Shown: piece by piece, positions 36,183 to 49,000 of the stretch
Layout of the letters: every line of letters begins with the position of its first letter
Position numbering within the stretch: position 1 is the first letter of the stretch
Assembly (NCBI GenBank): GCA_963377175.1
Contig: CAUJNA010000465.1
Coordinates: 28,501 to 92,500 of the forward strand
Origin: Effrenium voratum
Lineage: Eukaryota; Sar; Dinophyceae; Suessiales; Symbiodiniaceae
Reading direction: 5' to 3'
DNA length: 64,000 nucleotides
Notes under the pieces: model-generated
The model's input: the letters and a program-made list of their open reading frames with translations, nothing else
Told to the model about the DNA's origin: nothing
The model's database searches: none
Program-made: the position numbers and the translations under genes

Positions 36183-38264
36183 GACGCCCAAATTATACAC
36201 AATATGATTATTTGGATCGTGCGGTGGCAAAATGGGAGGACTCCAATTGCGCTGAAGATCCTTCGCAAAGGCGATGTGATCCGCTTGAAGCAGGCTGTTC
36301 AAGTTCCTGGTGTCAAGCAAAGTGCACACATTTTGCCCGTAGGTGGAGCATGTGAAAGCTGAGAAGCAGATCATGTCCATGATCGAGCATCCCTTTATCG
36401 TGAACCTGCTGGGCGCTTTTCAGGAGTCAGCCATGGTAGCACGAAATAAGGGCAAATATTGACGCGTAATCAGTAAAGCTGGCGAAGCTGAAGCGTCAAA
36501 CTAGAACAACCATAGTTTTGGGTGTTGCTTCTTTCAACGCACATGAATTGGCACGCTTGCACGACTATGTTTTTGTTCTATGTGTTTGCACCTGTCTCTT
36601 TGATTCAATGAAATCCCTTTTAGTTAAGTTAACTAGTCAATTTAGCAGGCTGACGCCTGATGCTACCGCCCCCCAAGATGTACAGGGCATGGATGTGCTT
36701 GAACAACGAACATACTTTTTGCCGCCAGGAAAGACCCATGAACTACTGCATGTAGCTTTGGTGGTTGCTGCCCTTTCAACACATCCATATAAGGGGTACC
36801 ACATGATGAGTTGCCAACAGTGCGTGAACATGCGGGTGAGGAGTTCTCAAGTGTTTGTCAAGGGGGCATGCTTGTAAAACCCACAAATCATATGCGCAAG
36901 CTTCGCGCGAGTGTCGCGGTAGCATTTTAACTTCACAATCGCGCAACCTATATTGTCTTTGTGCGGCCAGAACATGAAACTCTCGCGTAATGGGGCCATG
37001 TTCAGAGTCACAGACTGGAGCTTGCAGCAGAGCTTTCGAAGCCAACGGGCGGCTCTCTTTACCGCGCCTTTGCTGCCCTGACTTGCGCTTGATGAAGCTG
37101 CTAAACACTTGGCATAATGTACACAAGTAAGTGGGACCTGCAGTGGAAGTCGCGTGGCAGGCGCAGCATTTTGTGCCTGCGCAAGGCCAAGTACAAATTT
37201 CGTGGCAGGCGCAGCACGTTGGCACGGTCGAGTACAGATTTCGTGGCAGGCGCGGCACTTTCGCAAGGTCAGGTGAAAGTGGTAGATAGATAGATAGATA
37301 GATCAAATGGAAAGAGAGAGAGAGAGAGAGAGAAAGAAAGAGAAAGACATAAAGAAAGAACTTCAGAAAGAAAGAAACAAAAGAAAGAAAGAAAAAGAAT
37401 AAATAAAAAGAAAGAAAGAAAGAAGAACCGAATAAATACAGTGAAAGAAAGAAAGAGAGAAAGAGAAAGAGAAAGAGAAAGAAAGGAAGAAATTCACAAA
37501 GGAAGAATAAATAAAAAAAGAAAATAGAAAGAATAAACCAATTAAAAAGAGGAAAGAAAAAAGAAAGAGAGATGGAAAGAGAGAAAGAGAAAGAGAAAGA
37601 CAGAAAGATAGAAATAAGAAATAAGAGAAATAAAGAAAGAACAATACGGAAAGAAAGAGAGAAAGAGACAGAAGAAAATACATAAATTCAGAATGAAAAG
37701 ACGAAATACAAAGAAAGAAAGAGCGATAGAAAGACACAACTCAAGAAAAGAAAAGTACAAAGAAAGAAAGAAAGAAGAACTAAAGAGAAGGAAACAAAGA
37801 GAAAGAGAAAGAAAGAAATAGATTCAGAAAGAAATAACAAATAACAAGAAGGAAAGGAAGAAATAAGGAAAGAATAAATAAAGAGAAAGAATGGAAGAGA
37901 GCAAGAGAAAGAGAAAGAAAGAAAGAAGTTCAGAAAGAAAGAAACAGAGAAGAAAGAAAGAAAGAGATAGATAGATGAAAAAACGAGATAGGTAGAGAAA
38001 ATTCGATAGATGGACAGATAGACAGATAAAGAGACAGATAAATACATAGATAGAAAGAGAGATAGAGATTGATAGAGGTAGATAATAAGCGAGACAGATA
38101 GAAAGACAGATGAGATAGATAGATTGATAGATAGATAGATACATAGAGAAATAGATATATTGATAGATAGAGAAGTTGTTAGATAAAGAGGTAGATAGAT
38201 AGATGACAAGCGATATAGATAGATAGACAGATAGATAGACAAATAGATAGAGAAAAAGATGGAA

Positions 38265-38303
<39 letters not shown>

Positions 38304-41300
38304 AGATACATTGATGGATAGAAAGATAGATAGATAGATGGTTCAAAATCAAGCGAGATAGATAAATAGATAGACAAGGATAGATATATAGATTGATAGA
38401 TAGGGAAATTGTTTGATAAAGAGATAGATAGATAGATAGATAGATGGACAGATAGATAGAGAAATAGACAACAAGCGATATAGGTAGATAGACAGATAGA
38501 TAGACAACTAGATAGAGGAAAAGAGAGAAAGAGGGAGAGAGAGAGAGATTGATAGACGGATAGGAAGATAGATAGATAGATAATGGATAACAAGCGAGAT
38601 ACAAGATAAAAATAGATAGGCAGATAGATAGATAGACAAATAGATAGAGGAAAAGAGAGAAAGAGAGAAAGAGAGAGAGAGAGAGAGACAGATAGACGCA
38701 TAGACAAACAGATAGACAGATAGATAGATGAAAAGAGAGATAGATAGAGAACAGACAGATCGACAGACAGATAGATAATTACAGAAATGAATTGATAGAT
38801 AGACAGATAGATAGAGGAAAAGACATAGATAGATAGATAAATTCATAGATAGATATCAAGCGAGATAAACAGATAGCTAAATAGATAGATAGATAGATAA
38901 AGAATGAAAAGAGAGATAGGTAGAGAAAAGGTAGATAGATAGGATAAAGAGAGAGAGAGATAGATTCCTAGATAGATAGACACAAAGAGATAATTACTAG
39001 ATAAAGAGATAGGTAGACAGGCAAACATACAGATGAATAGATAGATAGATAAACAAAGAGAGAGAGAGATAGATAGATAGCTAGACAGACAGATAGGTAG
39101 ATGAGATAAGCAGATAGATAGATAGATAGATAGATAGAGAGATAGATAGATAGATAGATAGATAGAGAGATAGATAGATAGATTGATAATGCTAGATAAA
39201 GAGATAGATAGATAGATGAACAGAAAGATAGAGAAAGAGATAGACAGGTAGGTAGGTAGGTTAGATAGATACAGAGATAGATACATTGGATAGATAGAGA
39301 GATAGATAGATCGATTGATAGATAGATAGATATTTGGGAAGAGACAAAAGAAGAACAGCGCAAAAGTCACCAATAGAAAGACAAAAAAGAAATAAAAGAA
39401 AGAACAAAAGCAAAGAATGAAAGAAAGAAAGAACGAAAGAAACAAAGGAGGAAGGAAGGAAAGAGAGAAAGAAAGAATGACGAAGAAACAAAGAAACAAT
39501 GAAAAGGAAGAAGAAGAGAACAATATTCAAGACAAGCAAGAGAAACATAGCCAAACAAATGCATTTTTCGAAACTTCCGCCCACCGGCTTCGCCGGCTCT
39601 ACTGGTAGTAGTGTCGCAGAAACGGTGCTGGTGAAAGGCTCGAGTAAACAGATGGAGGCAGGTTTAATTTAGACGTGAGAGCCAGGGGTGAGGAGTGGTT
39701 AGAGGCTGGGGTGGATGAAAGGTTAGGGTTAGACGTTAGCGTTAGAGGTTAGGGTTGGAAGTAGAGCCGAGGTTAGGGCTTAGAGGCGAGAGGTCCAGGC
39801 TGGAGGTCAGGGTTAGGGTTAGAGGTTAGGGTTGGTTAGCCGCCACTTAGAGCACGCCTCGCTCCTGTGCGGAGACCAACATGGCTTTAGGAAAGGGGTC
39901 GGCGGATGGCCAGCTGATTAGATGTTTCGGTAGAAAGCCAGCTCGAGAGCTAGCAAGCGAGCTGGCTTGCACGAGCTGGCCAATTTTTAGCTTGTTTGCC
40001 AGCTAAGAAGTTGGAACGGCACGCTTCCGCCCGTAGTAAATTATGTAGGGGTGCGGGGGCCGGGTCGGTTGCGCGCGGTGACATCTTAACCAAGGCGTCC
40101 GAGATTAAGCGCGTCGGCGTGAATCAGTTTGTATTGTTTGTTGTTGTTTTCTGACATGAGCGTGTTCAGAAAAGAAAACATCACTAAGGAGAATCCACTG
40201 CACAATGGCTTTTGACATGTTGAATATCACACAACTGTAGTTGCAAGTGATCCCACTTGCTTTGGGAGAGCAATATGAACACAAGAGGCAAAACATCAAC
40301 ATTGTCAAGCCATGTAGAGGGCGTTTGGGCATGCAGATCGTCATGTTTACATGGCAAACATCAGGTTCAGGCTACATATTATTCTATGTTTGTCGAGCTC
40401 AGTACTGAAAAATCGTAATCCAAGCCATCCAGTGTTGATCTGGGACCAAACTGCCTATGCGAGTCACAAAGGCACACATTCAAAATTAACCAGCGCCAGA
40501 CCGCCAGGCCACCACCTCGCGGAAGCGACGCAAATCTCCGAAACCAATGAACATCACCTCACGCCGTGACCATGACCAATACGCACTTGCGCCATGCATT
40601 TTCAGCCATCCTCTTACCCTATGTGAAGTTTGTTCTTTCTGAGAAAGTGAGCCGCCGCGAAACAATTTTCTGGACTTCCTGGGACACAGTTTGGGCAAGG
40701 TTGAAACAAATCAAACCTCATAAGTGCCAGAAGCAGTGAATTCTGTGTTTAATCGCTGCTCACCTTGATGAAGTCTCAGATTCTCCAAATTCGCCAAGGC
40801 CTCCAATGTAGTTGGCTCAATGTGCTATTTTCGCTAGCTAGCTAGTTTGCCAGTTATATAGGTAGCTAGTTAGCAGGTTTATTGGCCAGTCATCTAGTTT
40901 GCGAGTAAGACAGTGAGAAACTCAGACGTTGCCCTTCTTGTGCCAGAGTGAGTGAAATCCGGCTCAATGCTGACTAAAAAGCTCCAAGGGCTTGCTTACT
41001 TGCGCTTTGAGGTCTGTTCTTGCTGGCTGGTTTCAGCCAAGTGAATTCAGTCCATGCAATCTAATCTGAGCCTGCCACTCACATGTTTGTCTCGCTGGTC
41101 TCACTTGTTTGGTCTTCAGAGACCAAAATCATGGTGACGTTCTTAGCTAGCTAGCGCTGTTTTTGGGTGTTTTTCGATGCCCAGAGTCTCGAGTTCCTAA
41201 CCATGGGATTTCTATGCAGTGTCCGCACTGTATCGCACTGTAGCAGTTAACTGGTTAGGTAGCTACGCTAGTTCCTAACTAGCTCGTTTGGTTTTTAGCT

Positions 41301-44300
41301 AGTTAAATGGCTTTCTAGCATGTTAGCAAGTTAGAGGAGCAGGCTAGCTAGTCGGACAGTTCGCTAGCGTGTTAGCTTGCTAGCTCGTGAGCTGGCTTGC
41401 TTGGATAAGTGGCCCAGTGAGCCAGGTGCGCTAGCTAGCTAGCTGGTTCGGTTGGATTAGCAAGTTGATGGCTCGAAGCTCGAGTGCGAGTTAGGCTTTG
41501 CTGAAAGGCTTTGCCCGGCCCAATCCACGCAGAAGCTCGCCCCACTCAGAAGTTGTTGCGCAGCGCCCTCAGAAGGCTCTGGCCCTTCTTGCGGCAATTC
41601 CGTTGGTTTTGCTCCTAAAAAAGGACCCACCCACAGATGATACTGGGGCGTGCGGAAGGGCCGTATGTCACAATGTCTGCACAGGGCCGTGCTTCTCAAC
41701 CAAGCGCAGCTCGATTAGTTCCAGCGATGCATAAACCTACAACCGCGGCTAGGGTGATTGTGCAAGAGGCAAACATTTTGTGAAGATGTGGACGTTGAGG
41801 AACTTGCATCCTGTTCAGCCTTTGACTTCAAATCAGGCCTTAATTGCCAAGACAGAATGAGTTAGACAATGTGCATGTCAACAGCTGGGCTCGAAATGCT
41901 GCAAAATGTAGCTAATTGACCAAGTTCGCAGAAGCGTGTTGAACATGTTGCAGCCCCTGAGGACGATAAGAGGCTTTTCATGATGCTCGAGTACGTCAAT
42001 GGCGGCGAGCTCTTTTCGTGCCCATGTCGCATGCGTTGTCCTATACAAAATCACAGAAGCAGGTGCTGGAGAAGGTAAGACGACGAAAGCTAATCGCCGG
42101 GGAAAGATGTGGGACGCTCCACCTCACCAGCTGCAAAAGATGGCCACGCCACAGACCACTCCTCAATCACAAACTGTTCAAAGTATGATTCGCGCATTTG
42201 CATTGCAATCCGTCACCACAGTGATTTGCAACATCTGACACAATCTCAAATGGCACAATGGCCAGGAGAGCTGATTGGTGCCAAAAAAATTTTTGAGCAT
42301 GATGCGTGCTGCAACACCCGTCGCCAGCATGAAAAGTTTAGCAGCATGACAAACATGATCACAGCCCCAAGTGCGCAGCGCACTGCGGCGCGGCGATGTT
42401 TCTGCCTGGCGGGTGAGAGGTCACCGCCGTTGAAGACTGGCTCCAGCCAAGCCTTAGGAAGCACATTTCATGCTGCCCCCAACTTGCGCAAGAGGCATAA
42501 CTGAACGCTGCCGTGCAACTCCCCAACTTGCAGAAGAGCTCCTGTAGACCAGAGAGACGACATCGATTACAGGGCTGGTTTGACATTTCTTTTGTCGATA
42601 TGTGTGCTGTGGTCAAGTTACTTCGGCTTCGGGGAGATTGCGCTTCGCAACACCCTCGTAATGCATAAGGAACCCTGAGGACCTATCCGAAAAAATGAAG
42701 CATGATGTTTCTGTTTCTGGCGCAAATCGTGGTGCGGAGAATGGGTCTTGGTTCCGAGGGGCAGTTTTGAAGGTAGATTTGAGGTGCGAATCATGCCGCG
42801 GCAAATTGGCTTCAGCAACCCTGGTGGGACTGGTCGGTGGGAGCTGGCCAGGAAACTTCCCAGAGACTCAGAGCTGACACACTAGGGATCTGGATCCCCC
42901 CGCCGAAGACAAGACACATTTTTTGCACCTCGGCCCATGCCCCAAAATGGCCGGACAATACGAAGCCAAAACACCAACATAGCCTAGCCTTATGCAGTGT
43001 GTGATGTTTGAAGAGATAAATGGCTGAGCGGCTGAACTGAAAAACTGTGAGCCAATTGCCTTAGGGACAGTTTAGACACCCGTGTTGGCCAGCAACTTGA
43101 AAAGTCTTTCTGAAATTGTGTTGCAAAATTGTCATTGTTCTACTTAATTAGGGCAACTTGTGGTCCCTGTCCAGCGTGTTGCACGCGCTGCGCGCCGCTT
43201 AACAGGCCTCTCCTCGGCTTGACACCCACACTGCGCGACACACTACGAACCACTGCGGCACCTGATTTTGCGGTTAAAATTGAGGCTAATAGAGGCTTCA
43301 TTTGGCAACTGGTTTGTGAGTCCAAGATGCGCACCACTTCCCGCACCTGGTTTCGCACCCCAACAGTGGGATCCTTATGCACTACAAGGGTTTCGCAACA
43401 CTTACTGCCGAGTGTTGCTGCTAGGAGAACCGTGGCCGCCCCTGCAAGAAGTTTCTGCAGTGGCACATTATACCTGTTTGTTCTGCCGTGATACTTCGTT
43501 TGGTTGTGAGTGGTGAAACGACATGGCCCGGTCATAAGCCACTGAGCGCAGGTATTTGAGACGAGAAGGGCGCCTTCCAAATGATCACGTCCGCTTCTAC
43601 TCTGGCGACGCTTGTCAGCAGGCAATCATCACCTCCTGTCGATGACTCAAGCCGGTTGCTAGATTGGATGCCATGTACTGGAGCTGAGGAAATTGTGCTC
43701 GTGTTCGGGCAAGCTTCTCAGATTGCGCTGGCCGTATGCCAACAGCCCAGGGTTGGCATTCCTTTCGTTGCAGCTTTTCATCGCAGGTATCTTCACAACT
43801 TGCACATAATCTATCGAGATCTAAAGCCCGAGCGCTTTGGTAGCATTCTGCGAGGGTGTAACTCGAAGCAGCTATCGCAGCCCTCTTGACTTTGCATCTG
43901 TGTACCAGGCGGTCCTTTGCAGCCACCTTCGAATTCAACACCTGGTATGACAAAACAATGCTTCACGTTGCTTGTTTCTTCGCAATCCCTCACTGATCAG
44001 TAATGAGACGCTTGCGCCATGCGCCAGGCTGAAACCTATTATAGCATAGAGCCGGCAAAGCCGGTGGTCGGAAGTTTCTAAAATATAGACTATAGTTATG
44101 GTTCTCTTTCAATTATTGCTTATTGTTCTTGTTTGTTTTGTTGTTCCTTTCTTCCTTCCTTCCTTCCTTTCTTGCTTTCTTCCTTTCTTGCTTGCTTTCT
44201 TTCTTTATTTCTTTCTATCTTTCTTTCTTTCTCTCTTTCTCTCTTTCTCTCTTTCTCTCTTTCTTTCTTTCCTTCTTTCTTTCTTTCTTTCTTTTTTTCT

Positions 44301-45941
44301 TTATTTCTTTCTTTCTTTCTTTCATTATTATTTATTTCATTATTGATTTATTTCTTTACACATCGATCTCTCCATCTAGCCAGCAGCCATCTATCCACCA
44401 ATCTTTCTTTCTTTCTTTCTTTCTTTCTTTTCTTTCTTTCTTTCTTTTCTTGCTTTCTTTCTCTCTTCCTGTATCTATATATCCGTCTATCTCTCTATCT
44501 ATCTCCCTCCCTCCCTCTCTCTCTCTCTCTCTTTTTCTTCCTCTTTCTTCCTCTTTCTTCCTCTTTATTCCTCTTTCTTCCTCTTTCTTCCTCTTTCTTT
44601 CTCTTTATTCCTCTTTCTTCCTCTTTCTTCCTCTTTCTCGTTCACTTTCTCGTTCACTTTCTCTTTCTTTTTGTTTCTCTTTCTCTCTCTCTCTCTTTCT
44701 CTTAGCTTCTCTATCTGCTATCAAATTGTATGTCTATGTATGTATCTATGTGTCTATCTATCTATCGATCTATTTGTCTATCTTTCTGTCTGTCTATCTT
44801 TTTGTCTGTCTATCTATCTATCTATCTATCGATCTATCTATGCATCTATCAATCTAATCTAAATCTAATCTAATCTATCTATCTATCTAGCCATCTAGCT
44901 ATCTAGCTATCTAGTTATCTTCTCTCCCCTTCTGTGTCTGTATATCCATCTATCTACCTTTTAGTGTCTATCTATCTCCTCTCTCTCTCTACCTAGCTGG
45001 CTATCTTACCTCTCTATCTATCTACTGATCTATTCACTTTCCAGATTTCCGTATATCTATTTCTTTGTGTCTGGCCTTGCGAAAGCGCCTGCCGCGAAAT
45101 CTGCACCAAGCCTCGCAAAAGTGCTGCGCCTGCCACGAAATCTGCGCCTTACGAAAGCGCCGCGCGTGCCATGCAGTTATAAGCTTGCGGAGCCTTCGTG
45201 TTGCTGTGCCGATGGGCCGTGCGCCGAGACCTCGCCGAGACCGCGCCGCACGCGCGAGGCACCTGCGCCAGGCAGGCGTCTTACAGAGGTGGTTGACGTC
45301 GATGCAGACCCGCCAAAACTCGCAGAGGGTCACTTTTTTTCTGCAGCTTCTATTCCCCCGCTGCACGCCCCCGCAAGTTGTCTTGCGCGCGTTTATTCTT
45401 TCTTCATCTTACCTGTGCGCAACATATGCTTAATTTGGTGCTCGGGCTGCTTGGTTGCTTGTTTGTTCAACTGCTACTCTCTCCGGCGCTGCTACTTTCC
45501 TTATCATGTTTATTGCTATCATTGCATAGTATGGGCTGAATGGGCTTGAGGTGGTGCTGGGTTTACATGGCTAGCACTTATGTCAGGTTGGTTATGACAT
45601 GTGTTCGGTCTTCTCGATATTTTGCAGGGGTATCGCGCAAGGGTGTTTGCTCAAACCCTCTGGCGCTGGGGGTTTGGCGCGAGAGCGAGGTGGGGCCGTC
45701 CGTGCGCCGGTGGGATTTGCCTTAACGGAGGCCCAAGGATGGATCCGACGGCAAGTGCGCCGGTGGGATGCGGGATCGTCCAGCCGATGAACAGAGAGCG
45801 CCGGGTGGGGTTTGGTCCACTTGGTGACGGACGGCGGCCGTGCGCCGGTGGGATTTGATTGCGCAGCAGTAGCGGTAGCAAGTACTATGTAGTAAGAAGT
45901 AGTAGTAGTGGTAGCAGCGGCGGCAGCAGCAGCAGTGGTAG

Positions 45942-46006
<65 letters not shown>

Positions 46007-49000
46007 ATAAGAAGAAGAATAAGAGTAAGAATAACAGAAGTCGTAATGGACAACGCATCTAGCCGAACCTGGGAAAAAGAGAGCCTTCCACCGTGAGGGA
46101 TGCGTTGTGCTACATGGCACATTTGTATCAGCAGTGTCCTGTGGGCCAGCCATTCGCACGATCGAAGCAGCGGCATGTGAATGTATCGAATACGCATCGG
46201 GACGAACCAAGGAATGTGCTGTTAGATTCAGATGGCCATGTGAAGCTGACTGACTTTGGCTTTGCCAAGGCCATTGTTTGTGTCACAATGATTGACATGT
46301 GCTGGTACGGTTTTGTGCTTCCGCCCTACTTTAGGTTGTCGAAGAGAGAACCTGGACACTTTGTGGTACACCTGAGTGCCCTTAGCTAATACAAAGCATT
46401 ACTGTCGCAAGGCTAATCCGTCAAGTTGTGGATTGCCTTCTCAACTGCACAAGGTACCTTGCTCCAGAGGTTATACAGTCCAAAGGCCATGGCAAGGCAG
46501 GATGTCGGCGAGGACTCCGGATCTCACCGCTTGGTTCCACTGCGATTTTTGGCATTTGAGGCTGTCATTTTGCCAGGGAGTTGATTGGTGGGCCTTGGGC
46601 ATCCTTCTTTTCGAGATGCTAGCAGGACTGCATGTTGTAGAAGCCCGCCTTGCTTGCTTGTTCTCAGAATTGTGTGCCGCCAGCGAAGAGTGATGTCCAA
46701 GTAGATGTTTTGTTGATGGCAGAGATACATCAAGTCACCAAGCGCAAGTGACACAGCTGAATTGCCCATGGTATGCATTTGATATTCAGAATCAAGAGAT
46801 GACTGTGTGCCTGTTTGTGGAAGCCCTACGCTTCTAGTGTTTTACACACACGCACTCACACATTGAAACAACCTGCATTCACAATGACAAATTTGGAAGT
46901 TGTTCGAAATGGCACTATCATGTCCAAGTAGTCGAGGGTCGGGCCAGGCTTTTTGATTCAAATGGAAACACGCAAGAAACCACAGCGGCAAAAAACAGCG
47001 CAAGGGCAAGCTCATTGGGGCTAGCATCACACAGGACCTGCCATGAGCTTTGCAAGTTTTACCAGAGAAAACGGCGCCTCCACCCGGCAGCATCGCATCA
47101 GCGCTATTCGACGTCAGCTCTGAAAATTAGTTTCCTATGACAACTGTGACAGAGTTGACCCAGACAGCGGTGGCAGAATAAACTAAGTTGCCGGTTGCGG
47201 AGGGAGTGGCTACGTTCCATGCCCTGCACCTGTCGAGGTTGCGACATTTGCGTCCCGCTGTGAGGGGCGACAAGGCTGCTTCCTGAATAATGGCAGGAAC
47301 GTATAGCACGTGGCTCAAGAAGTCTTTGGCAGGGCCACGTGTTTGACTGTTTTTGAAAAGGCACGACCGACCCGGCGGGATGCTTTTGCCGATCTATCAG
47401 GCAGGCAGGCAGGCAGGAAGGCAGGCACGCCCAGTTGTGCGCCTAAGCTCCAAATTCCCCAGTGTCGGTCACGCGGCACATGCGCCCAATTGGGTTTTTC
47501 GTGAGTCAGACAAATTGCGGTGGAAACGGGCGGGGATAGCTCGAAGTGGCAGTTGGTTGCCGTCACACAACGGTTTCTGTGTGTGTATCGCTTATAACAC
47601 CGTTGTTCTGCTTTGATGTTGTGCCTGGGTCGTCTTCAGCAGGATGTGTCCTGCATCAATGATGTGGTCAGATTTGATTGAGGAATCAAGACCCTGTAGT
47701 TCATGGTCGGCCTGCTAAGTTTTGAGGCTGACGTGTAGTTAGCTAACAAGTGCGTATGAACCTGCTTAATGCAATTGAGAATGCTCCCGCCAGCCTTGTA
47801 AAACAAATGGAAGCAGTGTTTCTGGTGAGGATATCCACCCTTCTATGATGAGAATCCCTTTGGCATCTACAACAAGGCACTGTGACAACTTAAAGTGCGG
47901 TTTGAAGTCATTCTCCTGAGGTCCTGCAAGGCCGAGTCGACTTTCCGCGCCACTTTGACATGAAAGCCAAGGTGTGGGATGTCGGATTGGAGACAGCAAG
48001 GTTCGTGCTGTGCTCTGGGTTCCGGCAGGATTTGGTGAAAAAGCTTTTGACACCAGACCGGACAAAGCGCATTGGATGCTTGAAGTCGCAATCCAAGTTG
48101 CTGAGAACAATAGATAGGATGATATGTGCCCTTTGCATTTGCAAAGGCCTGGTGTGGATGACATCAAGAAGCACAAGTGGTACAAGGTGCGTTGGCTCGG
48201 GTGCGCGACGCTGATTTATGTGGGAAATCAAGGTGTCAAAGCACAGACCATACGCACATCAGTATTGTTCTGTTTGAAACAGCATGGACGGCATAAACAG
48301 CATTGGCAGCATTCGTGGGCAGAAGTCTTAGAGTCACACTCTGCCAAGGGGACTGACTGGGACTTGCTCATGGCTCGAGGCGTGATGAGCTTAGACCCAC
48401 CTGCCGCATTTGAGCCTGCATGCGCATGGCATGCTAGGCACCATGCGCCGGCAAGGGTCGCTGGATGACCACTGCAATTAAAAAGCCACAGCCTGCAAGG
48501 TCCCTGCGCCATTTCAACCTCCAGTGCAATCTGCTGATGATACTTCAATGTTCGAAAGGCCATGCCAGGATATGTGAGTATGTGTATGCATGTCTGCCGG
48601 GTGGGGTGTGGAGGTGGGGGATACCATCAGTGCCCCTTGTTGACCTGTTCGGAATGATCCGAAGAGCCATCAGCAGAAAGCCGGTGATCAAATGTCCATG
48701 ACCAGCTCTTGCAGCATCAGATTTTGCACTTGATCGGCCCAGTTGCACCACAGCGGGTGAGTTTTCATGCTTGTCATTGTTTGAACGAGGTGCTGTGGAT
48801 TGGACAATTGTCTGTTACATCAGCAGGAAGCCAGTATTGGGTTGATATGCCATGACGCAGGTATCCAGAAAGCACAGAGGCATCGGCACCATCAATTTCG
48901 TCGAAGGAGCACAGTTGCACAGATGTGTAGGTGCGTCATTGGCAACTGCCCATTACACACTTTGATGTTCTATTTGGCGTCCTTTGTCACTTCATTGCTG

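Larger units (their letters stand above)
36436..41961 (+). other. kinase intron 3 (5,526 nt)
   Basis: Frame-conserving GT...AG|G intron. It holds the left arm of the inverted module (37,143-39,601), a telomere-like stretch (39,718-39,840) and CTAG-rich DNA (40,820-41,460). No nested gene is recognised. Confidence 0.85.
43832..46211 (+). other. kinase intron 7 (2,380 nt)
   Basis: GC...AG|G intron carrying the right arm of the inverted module (44,047-45,182), a CGCCGGTGGGAT repeat and an AGT tract. No nested gene is recognised. Confidence 0.85.

Noticed and set aside
37363..39584. Open frames of Ser/Leu/Tyr/Phe repeats that look like multi-pass membrane proteins (also 44,098-44,862)
   Set aside because: Translations of GATA/GAAA and CTTT/CTAT tracts; the hydrophobic pattern comes from the repeat.
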